Of a stretch of DNA of 42,734 bases, positions 19,625 to 26,752 are shown one piece after another. The translations under genes were made by a program, and so were the position numbers. This DNA comes from Catenovulum maritimum. Lineage in GTDB: Bacteria; Pseudomonadota; Gammaproteobacteria; Enterobacterales; Alteromonadaceae. Position 1 is the first letter of the stretch. Every line of letters starts with the position of its first letter. Location: contig NZ_KQ130510.1 in NCBI RefSeq assembly GCF_001050375.1, positions 1 to 42,734 of the forward strand, given 5' to 3'. The notes beneath the pieces were generated by a model that was given only the letters and a program-made list of their open reading frames with translations, was not told where the DNA came from and did no database searches.

Positions 19625-19690
19625 ACTAGCCTCTAATTAGTTTTTTTGATAATTTCTAATTGATTGTTTTATATATCAATAAATATTTTT

Positions 19691-19709
19691 AATGATTCTT
19701 ATTATCATT
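19691..19709. promoter_or_regulatory. Fur box before the TonB-dependent receptor
   Basis: On the minus strand AATGATAATAAGAATCATT is close to the Fur consensus: TGATAAT is exact on one side, and AGAATCA matches 5 of 7 on the other. It lies 67 bases before the receptor start. Predicted effect is repression when iron is plentiful. Confidence 0.65.
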
Positions 19710-19758
19710 ATGTATTATTTTAATGGTACTTTCTATATTTTTACGGGTTGGTGAATTA

Positions 19759-20133
19759 GGTGTAATGGTTTACGTGTTATTCATCTAATAATGTGTGATT
19801 GGGCTCTCTTATTAAATTTAATGCATTTATCTTGCTTATAAAATGGATACAAGCGAGTCGCAAGTTTCTACACCTTAGTATACAAAGCGTGCAGCCCCCT
19901 TTTAAATTAAGTAAATATTTACACCTTTGTGTGTATATTGCTCAGCGTGAATAAATAGTGCGAGTCACTTCTTTTTATGTGACTCGATGCAAAGGCAAAT
20001 TTAACGACCATATTTGTTCTTTTTTGCAGAACTTTGTTGAATATGTGATACCAACCTAGAATGTGTAGCCGATTTATATACTTAGAGTTAGCTAATCTAC
20101 TTGTATAGTATCAACAAAGTAAATAACTACACT
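19759..20133. repeat. Scattered origin-type iterons leading into the tandem array
   Basis: Exact or near matches to the origin iteron occur at 19759-19773 (GGTGTAATGGTTTAC), 19911-19925 (GTAAATATTTACACC) and 20119-20133 (GTAAATAACTACACT). Between them, at 19961-19986, is an inverted repeat CGAGTCAC/GTGACTCG with a 10-base loop. The stretch 19625-20180 has no gene that I can see. Confidence 0.65.
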
Positions 20134-20180
20134 TTTGTATATAAAATGATTAGTTTAATCAGTGTATTAATCAATATAGA

Positions 20181-20878
20181 CGTAAAGTGCTACACCTTCT
20201 ATGCGTCTTAGGTTATCTAACTTGATTTAAGGACGTAAAACACTACACCTTGTATGCGTTTTAGGTTACCTAACTTGGTTTAAGGACGTAAAATACTACA
20301 CCTTGCATGCGCGTCTTAGGTTATCTAACTTTGTTTAGGACGTAAAATACTACACCTTGCATGCGCGACTTAGTTTATCTAACTTGGTTTTGCACGTAAA
20401 ATACTACACCTTGCATGCGTATTAGGTTATCTCACTTGGTTTAAGGACGTAAAATACTACACCTTGTATCCGGTTTAGGTTATCGAGCTTGATTTTTCAC
20501 GTAAAACACTACACCTTGCATCCGGTTTAGGTTATCTAATTTGATTTAGGACGTAAAATACTACACCTTGCATGCGTCTTAGGTTATCTAACTTGGTTTA
20601 GCACGTAAAATACTACACCTTGTATGAGCCTTAGGCTATTTAGCTTGGTTTAGCACGTAAAATACTACACCTTGTATGAGCCTTAGGCTATTTAGCTTGG
20701 TTTAGCACGTAAAATACTACACCTTGCATGCGTCTTAGGTTATCTAACTTGGTTTAGCACGTAAAATACTACACCTTGCACGAGTTTTAGGTTATCTCAC
20801 TTGGTTTAGCACGTAAAATACTACACCTTGCATGCGTTTAGGGCATCTAACTTGGTTTAGCACGTAAAATATTACACC
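20181..20878. repeat. Tandem array of 14 origin-type iterons, 51-54 bp period
   Basis: Each unit begins with CGTAAAATACTACACCTT or a close variant and continues with a spacer of the type GCATGCG-N2-TTAGGTTATCTAACTTGG-TTTAG. The 15-bp cores start at 20182, 20235, 20288, 20342, 20396, 20449, 20501, 20553, 20605, 20657, 20709, 20761, 20813 and 20864, so the step is 51-54 bp, mostly 52. That is close to five helical turns, which puts all copies on one face. The core GTAAAATACTACACC is the exact complement of the origin iteron at 322-336. The units starting at 20604 and 20656 are identical over 52 bp, a sign of recent duplication. No ORF of note crosses the array. Confidence 0.92.
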
Positions 20879-21199
20879 TAGTGTTAAGTGTTGGTCTTCG
20901 TTCAAAGCAGGGGGGAACCTGTGATAGACTTTAGCCATAATTATCTATTTTTAGGTTTATTAACTGAAAAATGAACGTAAAAAGATAGATCGAGTGCCTT
21001 TCTGACTAGCCTAATCAAGGTGAGCCGAAAATTATTTAACTTTTTGTGACCACTAACTCAAGTAAAAGGTAGCGCCTTATAATCTTAATCTTATCCAAAC
21101 TCACTGTTTAGTTGTGAATATAGACATTTTGCAAATTTTTTAGATGAAAAGTGAAGTAATAACTAAAGCAATCACTAAGATTAAAACTACATAGAAGAC

Positions 21200-21214
21200 G
21201 TAAATGTTTACACC
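21200..21214 (-). repeat. Last iteron of the remote cluster
   Basis: GTAAATGTTTACACC, 48 bases before the end of the esterase gene that follows. The 320 bases between it and the tandem array (20879-21199) show no gene or clear structure. Confidence 0.6.
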
Positions 21215-21262
21215 TTCTATGCGGGAGAGGGAAGGGATTAAAAAATAGGCGTTAAACCGTAT

Positions 21263-22075
21263 CTAGGCTTTGTCTTTCCTTGATTCCAATTGAGCAAAAA
21301 ATTGTATGGTTTTTTGCACGTGATTGTGCCAATAAGACCATTCATGCCCACCTGGAAATGAATAAAATTGATGTGGAATATTCGCGCTGGTTAAGCATTG
21401 TGTAAACGCTAGGTTGCCAGAATACAGCTCATCTTCTGTTCCGCAATCAAACCTTATTTCAGGTAAAATATCTTTATTTTTTTGCATCCAATATAAGATA
21501 TCTGCTTCGTTTTCTTGCTCACATTCGTACTCAGAGAGTGGTGTATCTACAAATTGGTTTAACTCAGTTATTTGAGTAATGGCGGAGTGGGCTGAAATTC
21601 CTTTAAATTTATCTGCATGCTTAGCACCTAACCTGAGCGCACCGTAACCACCCATGGATAAACCTGAAATGTATAAAGCACTGTGAGTTGTTACAGACTC
21701 AACAGTTTGCTGGACTGCTTGTATAACATCCTCCATTATCCAGCTTTCATAGTTACCATGCTTTAAAGTTGGTAAGTACCCACTGCCGTCAAAAAGTCCA
21801 CCATCTGATGGCATTGCGAGAATAAACTCTGGTATAGATAATGAAGCTTTCACTTTTTGGTAGGCGCTTTCAATACCGCCTAAGTGACTCCAAACCCAGC
21901 TATTTCCATAAACGCCATGTAGTAAAATAATGACGGGTAAATCTTTGCCCAATGCATCGACATTGTAGATGTTAATATCATGCCGGCCTTGCAGATTGGA
22001 CGAGTGTACCGTCACAATTTGATTATTGCAGGGAGTATATTCTGGGTTTGAAACTTCTAAACGAATGATTGCCAT
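21263..22075 (-). CDS. Alpha/beta-hydrolase, putative esterase (PF00756 type)
   Basis: A 270-residue cytoplasmic serine hydrolase without signal peptide. The visible triad is the serine in GLSMGGYG (about 142), the aspartate in the CGTEDELY segment (about 215) and the histidine in PGGHEWSYW (about 247). The oxyanion strand reads IILLHGVYGN. It belongs to the esterase D/acetyl-esterase superfamily; it does not closely follow S-formylglutathione hydrolase. It begins 10 bases after the stop of the alcohol dehydrogenase gene and is probably in one operon with it, under the divergent AraC regulator. Substrate unknown. Confidence 0.72.
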   Translation of the reverse strand: MAIIRLEVSNPEYTPCNNQIVTVHSSNLQGRHDINIYNVDALGKDLPVIILLHGVYGNSWVWSHLGGIESAYQKVKASLSIPEFILAMPSDGGLFDGSGYLPTLKHGNYESWIMEDVIQAVQQTVESVTTHSALYISGLSMGGYGALRLGAKHADKFKGISAHSAITQITELNQFVDTPLSEYECEQENEADILYWMQKNKDILPEIRFDCGTEDELYSGNLAFTQCLTSANIPHQFYSFPGGHEWSYWHNHVQKTIQFFAQLESRKDKA

Positions 22076-22084
22076 GACGCTTCC

Positions 22085-23203
22085 TTAATCAATTAAGATT
22101 ACACCTTTAGCTATTCTGCCATTAAGCATGTCGTCGAAACCTTCTGCTAAGTTTTCTAAGCTGTAGGTTTTGGTGACTAACTCATCCAATTTCAATTGAC
22201 CGTTTTGGTGAAGTGCTAAGATTCGAGGAAAATCACGGTCTGGATTACATTGACCATATAAAGGGTTAATATATATTTTATCCCATTCGAATAATTCACA
22301 GTCAAAATCGATTCTTTGTTCAATACCACTTACTTGTACAGCTGTGCCTGCATTTCTAATTAATGCCAGAGGCGCAGAGCCTAGAGCTGGTATTGCTGTA
22401 CATTCAAAAGCGTAATCAGCCCCCGCACCATTATTTAAGGATTTTACCTGAGAAGCGACCTGCTTAAAGTCTATATCTTCTTTTGTCGCTATAACGCCGT
22501 GTGTTGCTCCAAATTGTTTTGCTTGATCTAACCTATCTTGATTTATGTCGATCGCTATTATTTTTGCGGCACCTGAAATTTTAGCGCCTTGTATTGCATT
22601 TAAGCCAACACCGCCACAACCAATAATACAAACAGTTGAACCCGCTTGTACTTTAGCTGCGTTTACGACTGAGCCCCAACCTGTCATTACGCCACAACCG
22701 ACAATTGAAGCAGACTCAAATGAGATATCTGTATCAATTTTAACCACAGCGGATTCTTTTACGACTGTGTATTCTGACATAGTGCCTAGATGAAAAGACC
22801 TTTCAAGCGGTTTGGAATCTAACTGGCAAGCTTCTGGATGAGCGTGCCCGGCTAAACCACAGCCACACACGGGAGAGTTATTATCACAAATATGAGTGTT
22901 GCCTTCTAAGCATTGAAAACACTGTCCGCAAGGAATTGCCCAGTTCAATACAACTTTATCACCAACTTGGACTTTACTGATTCCCTCACCAATTGCTGTG
23001 ACTATGCCCGCACCTTCGTGCCCAACGATAAATTCTTTGTTCCAGTTTTGCACTGAATCCCAGTCTGTGTGACAAATACCAGAAGCTTTAATATTAATTT
23101 GAACTTCACCATAACTTGGTTCGCCTACTTCGACACTTGTTAATTTAAAATTGCCTTGACCGTCAGATACGATTGCTCGGGATTTGATCATCTTAATAAC
23201 CAT
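22085..23203 (-). CDS. Zinc-dependent alcohol dehydrogenase, class III-like
   Basis: A 372-residue medium-chain dehydrogenase with the class III opening MIKSRAIV, catalytic-zinc residues in SGICHTDW and GHEGAG, the structural zinc motif CGQCFQCLEGNTHIC, GCGVMTGWGSVVNAAKV, and the NAD loop GCGGVG. Class III enzymes act on S-hydroxymethylglutathione, so formaldehyde detoxification with the esterase is one possibility. This would suit bacteria that demethylate 6-O-methylgalactose of agar, but no P450 demethylase is in the window. The start may be ATG 23203 or ATG 23191; neither has a strong ribosome site, and the family favours 23191. Aryl or long-chain alcohols are alternative substrates. Confidence 0.75.
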   Translation of the reverse strand: MVIKMIKSRAIVSDGQGNFKLTSVEVGEPSYGEVQINIKASGICHTDWDSVQNWNKEFIVGHEGAGIVTAIGEGISKVQVGDKVVLNWAIPCGQCFQCLEGNTHICDNNSPVCGCGLAGHAHPEACQLDSKPLERSFHLGTMSEYTVVKESAVVKIDTDISFESASIVGCGVMTGWGSVVNAAKVQAGSTVCIIGCGGVGLNAIQGAKISGAAKIIAIDINQDRLDQAKQFGATHGVIATKEDIDFKQVASQVKSLNNGAGADYAFECTAIPALGSAPLALIRNAGTAVQVSGIEQRIDFDCELFEWDKIYINPLYGQCNPDRDFPRILALHQNGQLKLDELVTKTYSLENLAEGFDDMLNGRIAKGVILID

Positions 23204-23331
23204 TTAGTGATAAAAGTAAGATTAAATCATGTCGATACCATTTTTACTGTTAGATAGTGGCTATAAAATGTCAAAAATTTGCTATTTTTGTTTTTGTTTG
23301 CTGTAATTTGTAGACAAGTCTGGTGGGTGCT

Positions 23332-24189
23332 ATGAAAAATAAAAAAGTATATTGTGAGCCTTTTACCATAGAAAAAGGCTATAACTTCGAAGTTCATCGG
23401 GTTAATTATGCAGAAAATGATGATTATTCATGTTTTATGCATTTTCATCAGGTACATGAAATTATTATTTTTGACCAAGTTGATGGTGTTTATTTTTATA
23501 GCCAAGGCCAATCTAAATTGCAAGATAATGATATTGTTTTTACTCCGTCATTAGAAACGCATGACTTTGAATTAACGCCTGCAGAAAAATCTTGGCATAT
23601 TATTCAATTTTTACCTGAGTTTTTAGAGCAGCAAGGTTTACTCGAAGTTGCAGATTGTTTCCAACATGGTATGCATTTACGTTTGTCTGATGAGCATATT
23701 ACTGATATTAAGACTCAGGTTCGCTGGTTAGTCGCTGCTTATCAGCAAAACCCACATAGTGACAAAAGTCTGACATTGCTTAAGTTATTATTGATTTGGA
23801 TATCTGAAAATGCCATTTCTGTTGCCACCGAATCGAACCAAGCAGTCAAGAACCATTCCAGTTACTTAAGGTTAAAGCCGGTGATTGATTTGTTTAGGCA
23901 TCAAGCTTGTGTTGATATGAATTTGGATCAAGCTGCTGGGTTATGTCATTTGTCTCCTGCGTACTTTTCTCGGATGTTTAAATCTGTATTTAGATGTAAT
24001 TACTCAGAATACGCCAATCAGCATAAGATCTATAGCGCTGCCAGAATGCTGAGCCAAACAAACTTATCCATTACAGATATTAGTTTTGAGTTAAATTTTT
24101 CTAGTCCATCTCACTTTATTGCGTTATTTAAAAAGCAGTTTGGAATGACGCCGAAAAAATATAAGACGGAAATAGAAAGTCGAATTTAG
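23332..24189 (+). CDS. AraC-family transcriptional regulator
   Basis: A 285-residue regulator. The N-terminal cupin-like sensing domain (FMHFHQVHEIIIFDQVDG at about 32-50, then a second histidine pair) precedes a C-terminal DNA-binding domain (about 180-285) with the two helix-turn-helix units. The second contains TDISFELNFSSPSHFIALFKKQFG, near the AraC signature. It is divergent from the dehydrogenase-esterase operon across a 128-base gap and most likely controls it. An in-frame GTG at 23323 could also start it; I prefer the ATG at 23332 after GGTGGG. The inducer is unknown. Confidence 0.85.
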   Translation: MKNKKVYCEPFTIEKGYNFEVHRVNYAENDDYSCFMHFHQVHEIIIFDQVDGVYFYSQGQSKLQDNDIVFTPSLETHDFELTPAEKSWHIIQFLPEFLEQQGLLEVADCFQHGMHLRLSDEHITDIKTQVRWLVAAYQQNPHSDKSLTLLKLLLIWISENAISVATESNQAVKNHSSYLRLKPVIDLFRHQACVDMNLDQAAGLCHLSPAYFSRMFKSVFRCNYSEYANQHKIYSAARMLSQTNLSITDISFELNFSSPSHFIALFKKQFGMTPKKYKTEIESRI

Positions 24190-24242
24190 TAGCAGAAAAC
24201 AAAACACAAAAAATAAAACGGAGGTTTATGCCTTCAAAAATC

Positions 24243-25118
24243 TTATTTGAGCCAGTATTTATCTTGCTTTAGTAATGCTTTGGTTTGATGTGATAAATTA
24301 GGATTAATTAAATTGAATGATTTACGTTTGTGGAAATTAATTTTATCCATTGCTTCAGAATAGATGGGATGGTTGTTAAATAATTGGTCGAATTGACCTG
24401 TATCGATAAGGTGCTCTAGCCCCCAGGTTAATCTTTGGTGTAAAGCTTTATTGGCCGGGTTTACAAAGAAATATATTGGTAGAGGGTAATTAAGCATTAA
24501 ATTTTTTTCTATGCTAATTTGGATATCGGGCTTGAGCTCAACCCAAGGCTCATGTATACCACGAGAGTAGATATCGAAGCGCTTAGCTAAGAGCATTTTA
24601 ACGAGCCCACTGGCTTCTGCTTCTAATACGGTAAAACCGTTATGGCGTAAAATAGCATTGTCATTCCAAACTTTACCTTGTCCAATTGTAAACTGAGTGA
24701 GCTCTGCTAATGTGCTGATCGAATTAAATCTAGCTTGCTCCTCAGAGCGGATTAAAAATATTCTGTAGCCTAAAATACCTTTTATGACAGGTACATAAAC
24801 GGCCGATAATTCGGTTTCTAATTCCTTAGAAGTCGTGTTCCAAGTAATTGCATTGTTTTGTGATTTTACTAGGTGGAAAACTCTAACTTTAGGGTAGGGG
24901 GTTGTGACTATTTGTATATCATAATCGCCAAATTTACTTTTTCCAGCTTCTAATGCTAATAGCAATAACTCGACAGGATAGCTAAGCTTTTTTACTGAGT
25001 TGTTGTAATTTTGTGAGTATCTATCATATAAAGTAAAATTTGGTTTTAGATTATCTGCCGCAACCTGAATGCTGATTGCGTGTATCAGTAAGATGAAACA
25101 GGTTAAGCGCGCTAACAT
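24243..25118 (-). CDS. Orphan periplasmic solute-binding-like protein
   Basis: A 291-residue protein with a signal peptide ending near VAA22. Its layout parallels the protein at 7486-8352: a long helix ending in GDYDIQIV, a TIGQGKVWND segment, a G-HEPW motif, NYPLPIYFF and GLEHLIDTGQFDQLF. Similar orphan binding proteins are common in Alteromonadales, usually without permeases. It is convergent with the AraC gene and separated from ibpA by the ibpA terminator. The ligand cannot be read from the sequence. Confidence 0.62.
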   Translation of the reverse strand: MLARLTCFILLIHAISIQVAADNLKPNFTLYDRYSQNYNNSVKKLSYPVELLLLALEAGKSKFGDYDIQIVTTPYPKVRVFHLVKSQNNAITWNTTSKELETELSAVYVPVIKGILGYRIFLIRSEEQARFNSISTLAELTQFTIGQGKVWNDNAILRHNGFTVLEAEASGLVKMLLAKRFDIYSRGIHEPWVELKPDIQISIEKNLMLNYPLPIYFFVNPANKALHQRLTWGLEHLIDTGQFDQLFNNHPIYSEAMDKINFHKRKSFNLINPNLSHQTKALLKQDKYWLK

Positions 25119-25263
25119 AATATAATCACCTGCTTATTTTGTTTTAGCTAGAGCTTGCTGCGTTTAAACGTGATGAGTTAAAAGTATAGCTGAGGTTATT
25201 GAATTTTACGTAATAGGGGATGGCTATAATTAGAGTAGCGTCTTTTAAAGTATATAAAAAATT

Positions 25264-25295
25264 AAAAAACCGATGCTTTATTGCATCGGTTTTTT
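25264..25295 (-). terminator. Terminator of ibpA, possibly bidirectional
   Basis: Strong stem ACCGATGC/GCATCGGT with a 6-base loop flanked by A6 and T6 tracts, 16 bases past the ibpA stop. Confidence 0.88.
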
Positions 25296-25310
25296 AGGTA
25301 TCTGGAAGTA

Positions 25311-25763
25311 TTATTCGCTTTCAATTTGCTTAGTTTTACTTCCAATTGGTATTGTTCTTGGTTTCAGTGCTTCCGGTACTTCACGGTATAGCTCTATGTG
25401 TAGCAATCCATTGTCTATATCTGCACCACTAACTTTTATGTGGTCACTCAGCTGAAATTTTCGTTCAAAATTACGCTCTGATATTCCTTTGTAAATAAAG
25501 CGCTTTTCGTCTTTAGTTTCTTGAGTTTGGGGTTTTTCACCCGTTACTGTCAAGGTGTTGTTTTCTATACCTAAGGTGAGTTCTTCTTCGGAAAAACCAG
25601 CAACGGCTAGCGTGATACGGTATTTATCTTCTGCAATTAGCTCTATATTGTACGGAGGGTAGCCAGAAGATTTATCACTTCGAGCTGCTGCATCCATCAT
25701 AGACGCTAAGTGATCAAAGCCAATAAAAGAACGGTATAGTGGAGAAAGGTCAAAAGTTTTCAT
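25311..25763 (-). CDS. ibpA: Small heat-shock protein IbpA/Hsp20
   Basis: A 150-residue holdase chaperone that keeps unfolded proteins in a refoldable state. It has the IbpA N-terminus (PLYRSFIGFDHLASMMD), the alpha-crystallin domain (about 36-125; YNIELIAEDKYRITLAVAGFSEEEL, GISERNFERKFQL), and a C-terminal extension with the IPI-like anchor RTIPIGS. Two regulatory layers are visible: a sigma-32 promoter at 25861-25888 and a leader that folds like a ROSE thermometer. It is monocistronic, with its own terminator. Confidence 0.93.
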   Translation of the reverse strand: MKTFDLSPLYRSFIGFDHLASMMDAAARSDKSSGYPPYNIELIAEDKYRITLAVAGFSEEELTLGIENNTLTVTGEKPQTQETKDEKRFIYKGISERNFERKFQLSDHIKVSGADIDNGLLHIELYREVPEALKPRTIPIGSKTKQIESE

Positions 25764-25854
25764 AATTCATATCCTCGCAATTAAGCAATATGTTAAATTT
25801 AAATTGTGTGCCACCTAGTTAGGCTGGCGGTTTTGAGCCCGTTATCGGCGCTCA
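25764..25854 (-). promoter_or_regulatory. ROSE-type RNA thermometer in the ibpA leader
   Basis: On the minus strand, the ~90-nt leader can form three hairpins. Two upstream ones (TTGAGC-G-CCG/CGG-GCTCAA and GCCA-G-CCT/AGG-TGGC) each have one bulged G. The last (25769-25791) pairs ATATTGCTT with GAGGATAT, so that the UUGCU motif masks the AGGA ribosome site with a bulged G, the mark of ROSE elements. Heat would open it and allow translation. Confidence 0.75.
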
Positions 25855-25860
25855 ATTAAT

Positions 25861-25888
25861 AGATAGGGTCGGTTAAATATGTTTCAAG
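25861..25888 (-). promoter_or_regulatory. Sigma-32 heat-shock promoter of ibpA
   Basis: Minus strand CTTGAAA (25888-25882), 13 bases, then CCCTATCT (25868-25861), very near the sigma-32 consensus CTTGAAA-N13/14-CCCCATNT. Its -35 box overlaps the first codons of the divergent tatD-like gene. Confidence 0.8.
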
Positions 25889-26718
25889 CATTTTTTGAAA
25901 AAAAATTTAAAAATAATTATCCTTTAGTTGACTCTCATTGCCATTTGGATTTATGTAATAAATCTAACCAGTTGAATAATATAATTAAAAAATCAGAATC
26001 TAAGCACGTTAAATTTTTTGTTCTACCGGGTATAAATTCAGATAATTGGATTGAAATATTAAATATTGCAGCCCATTATCCAAATGTATTTTTTGCTTTA
26101 GGTATACATCCGTACTTTATTCAGTGTGAAGTGGATGCTCAAAACCAATTTAATCAATTGCAAAATATGCTAGAAGCGACGGACTTTATTGCGAGTCAAC
26201 AACAGTTTATTGCGATAGGTGAAATAGGTATAGACTCGAGTAGATCGGATATTAAACTACAGTCATTGATTTTTAAGCAGCAATTATTATTAGCACAAAA
26301 ACTTGCTTTACCCGTTATTATTCACCATAGAAATTCCATTGATTTAATTTGCCAGCTTGTTCGCCAAACAAATTTTAGCCATGGAGGCGTAGTTCATGCT
26401 TTTTCTGGGAGTCAGCAACAAGCTGATAACTTAATCGCTCTTGGTTTTAAATTAGGTGTGGGTGGTGTAATTACCTACCCAAGAGCAAGCAAAACCAGAA
26501 GGGTCATTCAATCTGTCAGTTTGGCGTCATTGTTAATTGAAACTGATTCTCCAGATATGCCGCTTGCTGGCTATCAGGGCCAAGACAATCATCCCAGCCA
26601 AGCTGTCTTGGTGTTTAAAGCTTTATGCGAGTTAAGACAAGAACCGCCCGAGGTGATTCAGCAAGCGTTATGGCACAATGTTAAAGCTTGCTTTCCAAGA
26701 TTCTTAGTCAGTTTGTAA
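25879..26718 (+). CDS. TatD-family metal-dependent hydrolase (YjjV-like)
   Basis: A 279-residue TIM-barrel hydrolase of the TatD DNase family. The metal-binding motifs are present: VDSHCHLD near 17-24, the metal glutamate in IGEIGID, the PVIIHHRN histidine, the HAFSGS histidine, and ETDSPDMPL. It most resembles YjjV, a presumed 3'-5' nuclease or deoxyribonuclease acting in DNA repair or turnover. No good ribosome site precedes the ATG, and its promoter region overlaps the ibpA sigma-32 promoter. It is convergent with the SPOR gene. Confidence 0.87.
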   Translation: MFQAFFEKKFKNNYPLVDSHCHLDLCNKSNQLNNIIKKSESKHVKFFVLPGINSDNWIEILNIAAHYPNVFFALGIHPYFIQCEVDAQNQFNQLQNMLEATDFIASQQQFIAIGEIGIDSSRSDIKLQSLIFKQQLLLAQKLALPVIIHHRNSIDLICQLVRQTNFSHGGVVHAFSGSQQQADNLIALGFKLGVGGVITYPRASKTRRVIQSVSLASLLIETDSPDMPLAGYQGQDNHPSQAVLVFKALCELRQEPPEVIQQALWHNVKACFPRFLVSL

Positions 26719-26752
26719 GTGTTCACTTTTAAATAAGGGATTAAGGCATCGT

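Noticed and set aside
20181-20878. CRISPR array
   Set aside because: The step is regular, but the spacer part is itself repeated from unit to unit rather than unique, and no cas gene is present.
20181-20878. Integron attC sites
   Set aside because: The units have no cassette genes between them and no integrase is present; the core equals the origin iteron.
21263-22075. S-formylglutathione hydrolase
   Set aside because: The N-terminal half does not follow that family, although size and triad fit the wider esterase superfamily.
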